From positions 682,001 through 746,000 of the forward strand of contig JABLXY010000002.1 in the NCBI GenBank assembly GCA_013177795.1: a DNA stretch of 64,000 bases. The letters run 5' to 3'. Positions 45,331 to 55,640 of this stretch are shown here, piece by piece. This DNA is from Syntrophaceae bacterium (GTDB taxonomy: Bacteria; Desulfobacterota; Syntrophia; Syntrophales; UBA2192). Position numbers and translations under genes: made by a program. Every line of letters starts with the position of its first letter. Position 1 is the stretch's first letter. The notes beneath the pieces are model-generated. The model was given only the letters and a program-made list of their open reading frames with translations, was not told where the DNA came from and made no database searches.

Positions 45331-45504
45331 CGAGCGGGATTCTGGACCGCAAAGTCAGGCGCGTTTCCGGTAACCGCTCTTCGCGAAGCGGAACGTCTGC
45401 AGCGCAAACTGTTTGAGCCCGAAGGGCGAGTTTTTGCGTCTGCAGTGGAGCGAGCGGTAGAGCGGTCGGAAACCGTCTGTTTGCGGGAAGAATTCCGGTC
45501 GGGG
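45331..45504. repeat. Dispersed repeat with terminal inverted repeats, copy 1
   Basis: About 175 bp sharing long blocks with 55418-55616: GACCGCAAAGTCAGGCGCGT, the GCGCAAACTGTTTGAGCCC block, GGGCGAGTTTTTGCGTCTGC, and a terminal GCGGGAAGAA block. The ends are imperfect inverted repeats. It has no coding capacity and lies between the polymerase and HNH genes. Confidence 0.8.
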
Positions 45505-45534
45505 TCATGGATGTGATCACCGGGAGAGAAGACC

Positions 45535-46008
45535 ATGGCCAAGATGTCATTCGGCAAGAAAGGGAACCGTGTCCGCACGACCGTCTCGGTTCCCAGGCCG
45601 GCGGGCGAGCGGCCCGTCGAAGAGGTCGTCCGGGAGATGAAGGAAGGCATGCAGCGCCCGCCCGGCGAGGACTACCGGGAGCGCTCGCTCGCCATCCACG
45701 GCCTCATCTGCGCGCGCTGCGCCCGCGAGTTCGACGCCTCGAACCGTCACCTGCTCACGGTCCATCACAGGGACGGAAACCACCACAACAACCCCCCCGA
45801 CGGCAGCAACTGGGAGAACCTCTGCGTGTACTGCCACGATGACGTCCACAGCCGCGGGCTTCTCGGTGACTACTACGGCGGCCGCGGGGAGCGGGAAAAG
45901 CACCTCGTCCACTCGAGCGGCGCACCGGGGGACGCGGGTGCCGGTCTCTCGGGCCTGGGGGCGAAACTGCAGAAGGCCCTCGAGGAGAAGGGAAAAAAAC
46001 GCAAATAG
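45535..46008 (+). CDS. HNH nuclease, YajD family
   Basis: A 157-residue protein with the HNH core: CARCAREFD, then LTVHHRDGNHHNNPPDGSNW, then ENLCVYCHDDVHS, with two CXXC zinc pairs. This matches the YajD type HNH proteins. The N-terminus is basic and the C-terminal 45 residues are low complexity with a lysine-rich end. The DNA or RNA target is unknown. It is flanked by a repeat upstream and by the CoA-transferase promoter downstream. Confidence 0.88.
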   Translation: MAKMSFGKKGNRVRTTVSVPRPAGERPVEEVVREMKEGMQRPPGEDYRERSLAIHGLICARCAREFDASNRHLLTVHHRDGNHHNNPPDGSNWENLCVYCHDDVHSRGLLGDYYGGRGEREKHLVHSSGAPGDAGAGLSGLGAKLQKALEEKGKKRK

Positions 46009-46059
46009 CTGAAGGCCGTCGAACACTTATCCCGCCGGGGCAAAGTGCTTTGAAATCCC

Positions 46060-46088
46060 TTGATTTTCAGGAATCCGTGTGATATAGA
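46060..46088 (+). promoter_or_regulatory. Promoter for the CoA-transferase operon
   Basis: TTGATT, a 17-bp spacer, then TATAGA. It leaves a 5' leader of about 130 nt before the GTG start. The hexamer and following bases (TTGATTTTCA) resemble the putative phaR promoter at 63860. Confidence 0.6.
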
Positions 46089-46222
46089 CCGGCCCGGTTT
46101 TCAAGGCGTGTTGCAGGCCAGTTGCCAGACCCCTTCACCCTGCATCCCGATTCGATGCAGTCCCCCGAGTCGTTTCGACAGGGCGCAAGGGGTTTCAATA
46201 CAAAGAGAGGAGGTAGATTTCA

Positions 46223-47215
46223 GTGGAAGTCTTAGCACAGGGAATTGGCGCGATCTTTACAGATCCGGATGCCGACAAGGCAAGGGAGTTTTTCAGGAAG
46301 AAGAGCCGCGCTCTGAAGCCCAAGGTGATGTCCGTCAAGGAGGCGGTCGAGAAGTACGTTCATGACGGCGATTACCTCTGCATCGGCGGTTTCGGCGCGA
46401 ACAGGATCCCCACGGCGGTCTGCCACGAGATTGTCAGGCAGGGCCGCAAGAACATGGGCTTTGCCGGCCACACGTCGACCCACGATTTCCAGATTCTCTG
46501 CGCGGGCGAGGTGTTCGACAAGCTCGACGTGGCCTACATCGTCGGCCTCGAGGCCCGCGGTCTTTCCCCCAATGCCCGCCGGTACATGGAAAGCGGGAAG
46601 GTGAAGGTCTCGGAGTGGACGAACTACTCCCTGTCGGTACGGTTCAAGGCCGCCGCCGCAGGCGTCTCCTTCTACCCCTCCCGCAACATCATGGGCACCG
46701 ACACCTTCCACTACAGCGGTGCGAAGATCATCCAGTGCCCCTTCACGGGGACCAAGTACGCGGCCATGCCCGCCATCTGGCCCGACGTGTCGGCCATTCA
46801 CGTCCACGAGGCGGACATTTACGGCAACTGCCGCATCCGCGGCATCACCGTTTCCGACCTCGACGTGGCCCGCGCCTCCAAGCATCTCATCATCACCTGC
46901 GAAAGGCTGATCCAGAACGACGAGATCCGCAGGGACCCCAGCTTCACGTCGATCCCCTACTGGTGCGTCGATGCCGTCTGCGAAGTGCCCTACGGCAGCT
47001 ACCCGGGCAACATGTACGGTGAGTACTTCTCCGACGAGGAACACCTCAGGGAGTGGCTCAAGGTGGAGGAGAACCCCGAGGAGTTCAAGAAGTTCCTCGA
47101 CAAGAACATCTACAGCTGCAAGGACCACTTCGACTACATCGAGCGGAACGGCGGGATGCACAAGCTCCTGAAGCTCCGGGAGAAGGAATTCATGTTCTCG
47201 AAGGCGAGAGACTAG
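46223..47215 (+). CDS. CoA-transferase subunit A, glutaconate CoA-transferase-like
   Basis: A 330-residue family I CoA-transferase alpha subunit. It shows DYLCIGGFGANRIPTAVCHE, LGLSPNA-like EARGLSPNARRYMESG, IMGTDTFHYSGAK and DVSAIHVHEADIYGNCRI. It starts at GTG 46223 after GAGAGGAGGT. With the next gene it forms the heterodimer that moves CoA between acyl groups, as in glutaconate, 3-oxoacid or other dicarboxylate fermentations. The AibA relative of myxobacterial isovalerate synthesis belongs to the same family. The leucine-type cluster at 16-22 kb makes a link possible but not shown. Confidence 0.87.
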   Translation: MEVLAQGIGAIFTDPDADKAREFFRKKSRALKPKVMSVKEAVEKYVHDGDYLCIGGFGANRIPTAVCHEIVRQGRKNMGFAGHTSTHDFQILCAGEVFDKLDVAYIVGLEARGLSPNARRYMESGKVKVSEWTNYSLSVRFKAAAAGVSFYPSRNIMGTDTFHYSGAKIIQCPFTGTKYAAMPAIWPDVSAIHVHEADIYGNCRIRGITVSDLDVARASKHLIITCERLIQNDEIRRDPSFTSIPYWCVDAVCEVPYGSYPGNMYGEYFSDEEHLREWLKVEENPEEFKKFLDKNIYSCKDHFDYIERNGGMHKLLKLREKEFMFSKARD

Positions 47216-47234
47216 AAAGGAGGGCAACGAGCGT

Positions 47235-48005
47235 ATGGCTGACTATAATACGATGGAACTGATGATCTGCACCGCCGCACGGGAACTGGAAGACGGCGCG
47301 TGCGTCGGCGTGGGCACCGGCGCCCCCTGCGCGGCGGCGATGCTCGCGCAGAAGGCCCACTCCCCGAACCTCGTGATCCTGTTCGAGGCGGGCGGCGCGG
47401 CCCCCCTGATCCCCGAGATGCCGATTTCCGTCGGCGATTCCCGGACCACCTGGAAGGCCGTCATGGCCAGCGGCATGTGCGAGATCATGGAGACGGCCTG
47501 CCGCGGCATGCTGGACTACACCTTCCTCGGCGGGGCCCAGATCGACATGTACGGCAACCTCAACTCGACCCGCATCGGGCCGGACCACCAGAAGCCCAAG
47601 GTCCGCTTCCCGGGCAGCGGCGGCGCCAACGACTTCGCCTCCTTCTGCTGGCGGATGATGGTCATGACGCCCCAGGACCCCAAGCGCTTCGTCGAGAAGG
47701 TCAGCTACATCACGACGCCGGGATGGCTCCAGGGCGGCGACTCCCGGGCCAAGAGCGGTCTTCCCCTCGGGGCGGGCCCCTACAAGATCATCACGAACAT
47801 GGCCGTCATGGACTTCGAGCCCGAGAGCAAGCGCATGCGGATCATCGCGATCAACCCGGGCTACTCGGAGAAGGACGTCCAGGACAACTGCGGCTTCGAG
47901 CTTCTGAAGGCGAAGAAAATCGTCGAGAACAAGCCGCCCACGAAGCAGGAGCTCAGCATCCTGCGTGACCAGATTGATCCTTACCGCTACGTTATAGGAA
48001 GATAG
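47235..48005 (+). CDS. CoA-transferase subunit B, glutaconate CoA-transferase-like
   Basis: A 256-residue beta subunit. The catalytic glutamate expected for a true CoA-transferase is present as Glu51 in LVILFEAGGAAPLIP. This argues against the AibB decarboxylase type, which has lost it. Other hallmarks are FLGGAQIDMYGNLNSTRIG and FPGSGGANDFASFCWR. GGAGG precedes the ATG and the gap to subunit A is 19 bp. A terminator follows. The acyl substrates are not determined. Confidence 0.88.
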   Translation: MADYNTMELMICTAARELEDGACVGVGTGAPCAAAMLAQKAHSPNLVILFEAGGAAPLIPEMPISVGDSRTTWKAVMASGMCEIMETACRGMLDYTFLGGAQIDMYGNLNSTRIGPDHQKPKVRFPGSGGANDFASFCWRMMVMTPQDPKRFVEKVSYITTPGWLQGGDSRAKSGLPLGAGPYKIITNMAVMDFEPESKRMRIIAINPGYSEKDVQDNCGFELLKAKKIVENKPPTKQELSILRDQIDPYRYVIGR

Positions 48006-48030
48006 CGCCGGCGGTAAGCGTTCTCATCGG

Positions 48031-48068
48031 AAGGGGCCATGGCACCTCAGTGCCACGGCCCCTTTTTT
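48031..48068 (+). terminator. Rho-independent terminator after the CoA-transferase genes
   Basis: AAGGGGCCATGGCAC pairs with GTGCCACGGCCCCTT (one mismatch) around CTCA, then a T-run. Confidence 0.93.
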
Positions 48069-48184
48069 GATCCTCGGTGATCAGGCGGCGCATCCCGGTG
48101 CCGGAAAAGAAAAGGGTGAAGGACGGCGCGGCCGTGCTTCACCCCGACGGGTCGAGCTTCGGATGATACCCAAAGCGGTTTTTC

Positions 48185-48430
48185 CTATTTCTTGGGCGCC
48201 GCCGGGGCGGGAACCGGGGCCGGCGCGGACACGCCCTTTTCGGGGGTCGGGGCGGGCTTCTGACCGGCCTTTCCCATCTCCTCGATTTCCTTCACTTGCG
48301 AGGCGGCGGACCAGTCGGACTCCGTCTTGTCCCCTTTCTTCGCGGCGGGTTTGGGGGCCTCGCTGCCCCCGCAGGCCAGCACGAGGGTCAGGCCGAATAT
48401 CAGCGCCGTCAGGACTGCAGCACGTTTCAT
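48185..48430 (-). CDS. Small lipoprotein
   Basis: An 81-residue protein whose signal peptide ends LVLAC (Cys20), making a lipoprotein. The mature part is Lys/Pro/Ala-rich with EKGVSAPAPVPAPAAPKK at the end and no recognisable domain. Such Pro/Ala tails often extend through the periplasm. It appears monocistronic. Confidence 0.75.
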   Translation of the reverse strand: MKRAAVLTALIFGLTLVLACGGSEAPKPAAKKGDKTESDWSAASQVKEIEEMGKAGQKPAPTPEKGVSAPAPVPAPAAPKK

Positions 48431-48513
48431 GATCTCTCCTCCTGTTGGGGTTCGGCGATTCTAGCGTTCCCGGCATGTTCCGGCAAGCATTTTTTCGGAC
48501 ACCCTTCCCCGCA

Positions 48514-48717
48514 TCACTTCAGGATGATGCGGGCGTTGTCCCTGCTGGTGACGAGCTTGTCGCCCACCGAGGTGCCGCAGAAGGAGCAGGAGTAGTCGTA
48601 CTTCTCGCCCTGAGGCAGAACGAGCAGGAGGCGCTTGCGCACCCGCACGGCGCGCCTGCACCGGGGGCAGTAGAGTTCCGTGGCGTCGAAGTCCCTGTAC
48701 GATTCTCGTTTCATCAT
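48514..48717 (-). CDS. Small zinc-ribbon protein
   Basis: A 67-residue protein with CPRC (residues 17-20) and CSFC (44-47), spaced as a zinc ribbon, and basic flanks (RRAVRVRKR). It starts MMKRESYRDFD at 48717, or one codon later. The function is unknown; a nucleic-acid or ribosome-associated role is possible. The ribosome site GGGAGGGG is somewhat distant (about 13 nt). Confidence 0.65.
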   Translation of the reverse strand: MMKRESYRDFDATELYCPRCRRAVRVRKRLLLVLPQGEKYDYSCSFCGTSVGDKLVTSRDNARIILK

Positions 48718-48730
48718 GGCTCGCACATTT

Positions 48731-48780
48731 CCCCTCCCTTGCCTCAATCCTCTCCCGCCGGGGGAGAGGAGGGTTGGGTT
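48731..48780. repeat. Extragenic palindromic repeat, CTCTCCC/GGGAGAG type, copy 2
   Basis: TCCTCTCCCGCCGGGGGAGA followed by GGAGGGTTGGGTT. Same design and orientation as 40005-40055. Confidence 0.7.
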
Positions 48781-48788
48781 GAAGCGGT

Positions 48789-50833
<2,045 letters not shown>

Positions 50834-50837
<4 letters not shown>

Positions 50838-51466
50838 GGCGCATTCCCCCCTTCCGCCTGCCGCAGGCACCGCTGATGCACGTCAATGGCCCGCCTGCCC
50901 GCCTCGTCCATCGAACGGCCCAGGGAGATGAACCCGTGCCGCTTCATGATCACGAAATCGGCGTTGCCGAGCACGTCGAGAACGCCTCTTGCCAGTTCCA
51001 GGCTCCCGTAAGGGTGTGGCTCCCTCGTCTCCGGGATGTCCGGCGGCCGGTCGGCGCACCGGAGAATCTCCCGGCTGTGCCCGTGGAAGACCGCCTGCAC
51101 GTCTTTCCGGGCCCGGTAGACGGCAAAATGGAGCATGCTCTCCGAGGAGGGGTCCCGATTGCCGCTCGCGTAGACGATGCCCCTGTCCATGTCGCAGCCG
51201 TGCACGGTGACGAACCGGTCGTCGGCAAGGAGATCCTTCCAGCCCACCTGGGAGCCCGTGATGATGAAGGCGTCCTCGCCGGGCCGGAGACGGAAGCTCA
51301 GGTTCCCCTGGGGGAACTCGCCGTAGGGCGGGGCGAACTTGCGCCGGTGAAACTCGGCGCACCAGGCCTTGAGTTCCTCCAGCCGTGTATCGGTGGGGAT
51401 TGCCGCGGAGACAAACTCCGTCTTGAACTTGACACCCCCGTGTATTTCCCTCGCCGGTGTCTCCAT
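50834..51466 (-). CDS. Class II aldolase/adducin family protein
   Basis: A 210-residue class II aldolase fold. It has [33 protein letters not shown] (zinc-binding His pair) and [17 protein letters not shown] (third His). The family includes fuculose-phosphate aldolase, ribulose-phosphate epimerase and methylthioribulose dehydratase; the exact reaction is not clear. It is the first gene of a two-gene operon with nadE. Confidence 0.85.
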
Positions 51467-51527
51467 GGGATGCGCGCTTATTCCTTTGCAGAATCAGGCA
51501 CTTTCAAGGTAATGAATCGGCCCGCGT

Positions 51528-51746
51528 TTGTCAAAGGAAAAGACAATTCAACCGCACGTGACACAGGCGACGCCGCGTCATGAAGCCGAGATGGTCAAGT
51601 ACGTGATGCAGTTCTACGAGAAGGTCACCCGCTACACGACGAGCACCTTCCTGCGGATGAAGCTCGGCGACGAGCTCGCCAAGCGCGAGGTGGCGCCGCA
51701 CCTCTACGAGTCCAAGGACGAGGCGCACCGGCGCCTCAAGGAATAA
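51528..51746 (+). CDS. Small conserved-looking protein of unknown function
   Basis: Up to 72 residues. The convincing part is MVKYVMQFYEKVTRYTTSTF followed by LRMKLGDELAKREVAPHLYE, amphipathic helices with a charged tail. The start is uncertain: TTG 51528 (AAAGG overlaps the start rather than preceding it), GTG 51558 or ATG 51591. It lies in a divergent gap after the aldolase start and ends just before a palindromic repeat. Confidence 0.5.
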   Translation: MSKEKTIQPHVTQATPRHEAEMVKYVMQFYEKVTRYTTSTFLRMKLGDELAKREVAPHLYESKDEAHRRLKE

Positions 51747-51760
51747 CTGCGTGAAGAGGC

Positions 51761-51814
51761 AAAAAATCCCCCTTCCTTCCCCCTTTATAAAAAGGGGGAC
51801 CGAGGGGGATTTTT
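51761..51814. repeat. Extragenic palindromic repeat, C-run/G-run type, copy 2
   Basis: AAAAAATCCCCCTTCC, then TTCCCCCTTTATAAAAAGGG, then a G-run and GGATTTTT. The outer arms pair as well, so the whole unit is palindromic. It lies beyond the stop of the minus-strand phaC-like gene and may act as its terminator. Confidence 0.75.
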
Positions 51815-51843
51815 CTTGAAGGCTGCAGGCGGCGCGAATCGCG

Positions 51844-53625
51844 TCAGTGCGACTTGAAGAAGTCGTTCACCAGCTCGAGGTATTCCGCCAGCAGGACCTT
51901 GCTCACGACGAAGATGTGGCCCACGTTCTTCTCGATGAGGCGGTTCAGTCCCCCGCGGGAGACGCCGACGTTCTTCCCCACCTCGCCCCAGAGCTCGCAG
52001 GAGATGCAGGAATTCGGCGGCGCGATGGGGTCCCGGGTGCCGCGGTAGCAGAAGATGAGGACGCCGGCCTCGTCCAGGGCTTCCATGCGGACGGGTTTTC
52101 CGTCCAGCGAGGGGATCGAGGAGGGCAGGGTGTAGGTGCCCTCGATGAGCGCGTTGCCGAGGAAGAACCGGCCGATCCACTCCCGGTGGGCCCGGGCGGG
52201 GAACTTGGTGCCGTGGGTGAGCCAGTAGAGAAAGGGAGCCGAGTCCTCGATGGCGCCGGGCCAGTAGGCGCGCCCGTAGAAGCCCATCGAAACGGTGTAC
52301 TGGACGCCGGGCTGGATCTCGTTCATCCCCGCCTCGATGACGTGGGGCGGGATGTTCACTTCCCCGTAGAGCTCCTCCATGAGCAGGGGGTCGTACTCCT
52401 CCCGGATTACCTTGCGCATGGCGGCATGCCCGCTTTCGCCGTCGTCGAATTTGACGGGGGTGGCCATGACGGCGATCTTCCAGATGTCCATGGGCTCGCC
52501 GCGGGCCATGCACTCCTCGGCCCGCCGCGCGAGGTAGGGCAGCATGAGGGTGCCCGCCATGCAGTAGGCCATGATGTAGACGGCGGCCCCGGGGTGGCGC
52601 TTCTGGATGATGTCGAGGTAGGCGTCGGGGACGGTCTTGCCGTAGAAGTCCAGACCGAGGTTCGCCTCCCCGGGGCCCGGGTCGCCGTGATCGACCATGT
52701 AGACCTCGTAGCCTTCCCGGAGCATCCCCTCGACCACGGATTTCCCCGGGGCCAGGTCGAAGATCTCGGGCTTGTTGATCATCGGGGTGGCGAGGTAGAC
52801 GACCTTGCCGTTCGGTTCCGTCCCCTTCGGCAGGGGGTAATGGCGCAGCGTCACCGAGTGCAGGCGGGAGCCCTTGACCACCTCGTAGGGCATGTAGCCG
52901 ATCTTGCCGCCCATGAAGCGGTCGGAGAAATCCCGGATGTCGAAGGCGTTGTACTTCCACAGGGCCTCGATGCGGGCGCGTCCCTCCTCGAGCCAGGTCC
53001 CGAAGGACATCCCGTCGCTGCCGTCGGGGTTTTTCTTCATGAAGGGCATGTCGTCGACGGGCTGCTCCGTGATGAGCACCACGAGCGATTTCAGGAGGTC
53101 CTTCATGGCCTTGAGGCGCGTGAGCCCCATCGAGTTGTAGGAGAGCTCGAGCCACCTAAACTCCCTCATGCAGTTGCGCAGGAGCTGCTTGCCCTCTTCC
53201 GATGTGGAGACCTCCAGCGCGACGCGCCGATCGAATTTCCCGTTGCGCATGAAGCAGCCGCACAGGTTGTACAGGAGCCTGGCGTAGGTCTGGTAGATCC
53301 AGCTGTTCATCTCGGCGAAGGCGTCGGGGTTGCGCCCCGCCCTCGTGGCGATGCGGGCCTGCGTCTTGATGGGGCCCGTCAGGGTGGCTTCGATGAGATT
53401 GGCCTGCCAGCCCGCCACGGCGGCCAGGGGCCCGAACAGGAGCGGCTGCCCCGCCATGGCCCTCAGCAGCTCCCGGTACAGGAAAAGGGACCGGATCTGG
53501 CCCCCGGCGAGCTTGCTCTTCCAGGGCATGGCCGACTTGTACCCCTCCACGTTGTCTGCCGGTGTCCGGCCGACCAGGGACAGAAGCTCGCGGGACGTTA
53601 TCCTCTCGGCGCTCTTTTTCTTCAT
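51844..53625 (-). CDS. PHA synthase-like alpha/beta hydrolase, variant nucleophile box
   Basis: A 593-residue PhaC-superfamily protein. The nucleophile segment reads A-Y-C355-M-A-G, so the Cys is kept but the usual G-x-C-x-G-G box has alanine at two glycine positions. Asp532 (RGTRDPIAPP) and His570 (VGHIF) complete the triad. The N-terminal 240 residues are helical like class I/II enzymes. It may polymerise or depolymerise hydroxyacyl chains. It is encoded apart from the main phaC-phaE operon, downstream of the methyltransferase gene. Confidence 0.8.
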   Translation of the reverse strand: MKKKSAERITSRELLSLVGRTPADNVEGYKSAMPWKSKLAGGQIRSLFLYRELLRAMAGQPLLFGPLAAVAGWQANLIEATLTGPIKTQARIATRAGRNPDAFAEMNSWIYQTYARLLYNLCGCFMRNGKFDRRVALEVSTSEEGKQLLRNCMREFRWLELSYNSMGLTRLKAMKDLLKSLVVLITEQPVDDMPFMKKNPDGSDGMSFGTWLEEGRARIEALWKYNAFDIRDFSDRFMGGKIGYMPYEVVKGSRLHSVTLRHYPLPKGTEPNGKVVYLATPMINKPEIFDLAPGKSVVEGMLREGYEVYMVDHGDPGPGEANLGLDFYGKTVPDAYLDIIQKRHPGAAVYIMAYCMAGTLMLPYLARRAEECMARGEPMDIWKIAVMATPVKFDDGESGHAAMRKVIREEYDPLLMEELYGEVNIPPHVIEAGMNEIQPGVQYTVSMGFYGRAYWPGAIEDSAPFLYWLTHGTKFPARAHREWIGRFFLGNALIEGTYTLPSSIPSLDGKPVRMEALDEAGVLIFCYRGTRDPIAPPNSCISCELWGEVGKNVGVSRGGLNRLIEKNVGHIFVVSKVLLAEYLELVNDFFKSH

Positions 53626-53795
53626 GGGACTGCTCCTTGCAGGTCAGCGGGGGCCCTTGCACGGGCCGGGACTCGCCCCGGGATCCGGGACGCAAGACGG
53701 ACGGCCCTTACCCTCGTCATGCAAACGCCCGACCAACCTGGGCCGACGGCGGCGGCCTTGCGATCGGGCGGGCGGAAGGGAGCGGGCGTCACGGA

Positions 53796-54635
53796 TCATT
53801 CCCGGGAAAAACAGAGGTGAACGATCCTGTTGCCCAGGACGGACATTGCCTGGGGGGGGAAGAAGTTCAGCCATCCCCAGCGCTCCCGGTGGTGCTCCAG
53901 GACGTTGCTCTCACCCAGGATCCGCAGGCCGCAGCCCCAGGACTCCATCTCCCGGCAGTCGCTCAGGGCCCAGCGGAACTCGAGGCTGCCCTTCGCGATC
54001 CGGGACAGGCAGGGGTCGTACCGGCCCATGCCGAGGGCGCAGGGGGCGAGCATCTCGAGCAGCATCTGCGCCCCCGGGAAACGGGTCGAGAGATGCCCGA
54101 AGACGGACCGGACCTCTTCCTCGGCAAAGTACATGAAGAGCCCCTCGGCGAGGATCAGGACGGGCTGCCTGGCCGCCTCGATGCGATCGAACGTGGCGGG
54201 GTCCGTCACCGAGCCGGCGATGCAGCGGTAACGCCTCGTTTCCCGGAAGAAAGCCCGGCGCAGGGCGATGACCTCCGGCAGGTCGACTTCGTACCAGCGG
54301 ATTCTCCCGTTGTCGAGGCGCGAGAACCGGGTGCTGAGGCCGGCCCCGAGGTTGATCACCGTGCCCCGGGGGCTGTCCTCGATGAAGGCCGCCGTCGCCT
54401 CGTCGAGCAGTTTCGTGCGGACGGCGATCCCCGTCTGGGTCATCCAGGCCCCCTCGAACTTGGAGAAGTCGTAATCGAGATTCTCGTAGATCTCCAGGGC
54501 GATCGGGTCCCGGATGATCGCGTCGGGACGCCGGGTCTCGACGGCCCGGGCCCAGAGGGGGATCAGCAGGGTCTCGCAGACCCCGGTGAGCCGCACGGGC
54601 TCTTTCCACAGCCGGTGAAGGACAGCCGTCTTCAT
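53796..54635 (-). CDS. SAM-dependent methyltransferase, leucine carboxyl methyltransferase-like
   Basis: A 279-residue methyltransferase of the LCM/PPM1/TcmP group. The SAM-binding motif I is GTVINLGAGLSTRFSRLDN, followed by WYEVDLPEVIALRR and LILAEGLFMYF. It is one of the O-methyltransferases seen with polyketide or acyl pathways; the substrate is unknown. It sits in the PHA region but has gaps of 170 and 297 bp on its two sides. Confidence 0.87.
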   Translation of the reverse strand: MKTAVLHRLWKEPVRLTGVCETLLIPLWARAVETRRPDAIIRDPIALEIYENLDYDFSKFEGAWMTQTGIAVRTKLLDEATAAFIEDSPRGTVINLGAGLSTRFSRLDNGRIRWYEVDLPEVIALRRAFFRETRRYRCIAGSVTDPATFDRIEAARQPVLILAEGLFMYFAEEEVRSVFGHLSTRFPGAQMLLEMLAPCALGMGRYDPCLSRIAKGSLEFRWALSDCREMESWGCGLRILGESNVLEHHRERWGWLNFFPPQAMSVLGNRIVHLCFSRE

Positions 54636-54932
54636 GGCGTTCGGTCCCGGTGTGCTCGGAGACGGGTTTCAGGGGTGTTGACCGTTGAACGGGTCCGATC
54701 GTCGGACTTGCCTCAGCCGCACCCGGGGCATGGGCCCCGTGTCGTTGCGTTTCGCCGCAGGTCGAAGAGCCGGCCAGAGAGACGTCTGCAGGAGAGTGAC
54801 GAGTAACCGCTCTTTATGTAACACGATTTTCTGTTTTCGGCAAGGTATTGCGGGGCTCCGCATGATGCGAGGCCCCCCGGGAACGGCCCGGGGGGCCGGC
54901 TGGGGCGGCAGTGAGACGAAACGCGGGAGAGA
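54636..54932. other. Intergenic gap, mostly featureless
   Basis: Nearly 300 bp between the methyltransferase and phaJ genes. The only clear structure is the GC hairpin at 54871-54897. No ORF with a ribosome site was found. Confidence 0.5.
54871..54897 (-). other. GC-rich hairpin downstream of phaJ
   Basis: Perfect 11-bp stem GGCCCCCCGGG / CCCGGGGGGCC around AACGG, 36 bp past the phaJ stop. There is no T-run on either strand, so it may protect the mRNA end or pause polymerase. Confidence 0.7.
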
Positions 54933-55361
54933 TTACTTCTTCGGCGGCTTCGGTGCCATGATCACGGCCTCCCCGTCCACCAGCAGGGTGCCGTCCTGGT
55001 TCGTGCAGGTCGTCCGGAACGTGACGCGGTTTTTCTCGGGCACCTTTTCCTTGACCTCCACGCGCGCCGTGACGGTGTCGCCGATCCGGACGGGGGCCTT
55101 GAACTCCAGGCTCTGGCTGATGTAAATGGATCCCGGGCCGGGCAGCTTCATGGCAAGCACGGCCGAGATGAATCCCGCCGAAAGCATCCCGTGGGCGATC
55201 CGGCCCTTGAAGAAGGTGTTCTTTGCGTAGGCCTCGTTGACGTGGGCCGGGTTGAAGTCCCCTGTGATCCCCGCGAAGAGGTAGACATCCGTCTCTGTGA
55301 CGGTCTTGGCCATCTCCGCCGCATCACCGACGTTCATCTCGTCAATCGTCTTGCCGATCAT
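54933..55361 (-). CDS. phaJ: MaoC-like (R)-specific enoyl-CoA hydratase, PhaJ type
   Basis: A 142-residue hot-dog-fold hydratase. The catalytic dyad D35...H40 lies in AGITGDFNPAHVNEAYA, the hydratase-2 motif, and the fold ends with the usual strands and a Lys/Pro tail. PhaJ supplies (R)-3-hydroxyacyl-CoA to PHA synthase from enoyl-CoA, which fits the neighbouring synthase genes. It is separated from the GAF gene by the 199-bp dispersed repeat. Confidence 0.87.
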   Translation of the reverse strand: MIGKTIDEMNVGDAAEMAKTVTETDVYLFAGITGDFNPAHVNEAYAKNTFFKGRIAHGMLSAGFISAVLAMKLPGPGSIYISQSLEFKAPVRIGDTVTARVEVKEKVPEKNRVTFRTTCTNQDGTLLVDGEAVIMAPKPPKK

Positions 55362-55417
55362 TGGTTCCCCCTTGAATTTGTTTCCCTGAAGATTGAACGA
55401 ACGCGCTTCCGGTTCGC

Positions 55418-55616
55418 GTTCGGACGGGATTCGGGACCGCGAAGTCAGGCGCGTTTTCGGTAACCGATCTGCGGGGCCCCCACGCTTTGCTCGGGGTAAA
55501 CTCCACGCCCGCAGCGCAAACGGTTTGAGCCCGCAGGGCGAGTTTTTGCGTCTGCAGCGGCGCGAGCGTCAGAGCGGTCGAAAACCGTCTGTCCGCGGGA
55601 AGAATCCCGTCCGAAC
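55418..55616. repeat. Dispersed repeat with 15-bp terminal inverted repeats, copy 2
   Basis: 199 bp bounded by perfect inverted repeats GTTCGGACGGGATTC (55418-55432) and its complement (55602-55616). Internal blocks match copy 1 at 45331-45504, in the same orientation; copy 2 has an extra segment near 55470-55510. It has no ORF and no transposase, so it resembles a miniature non-autonomous element. Confidence 0.85.
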
Positions 55617-55640
55617 ACCCGCTTCCCGCGGGGACGCTTT

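Noticed and set aside
46223-48005. AibA/AibB-type methylglutaconyl-CoA decarboxylase
   Set aside because: Subunit B keeps the catalytic glutamate (Glu51) of true CoA-transferases, which the AibB decarboxylase type has lost.
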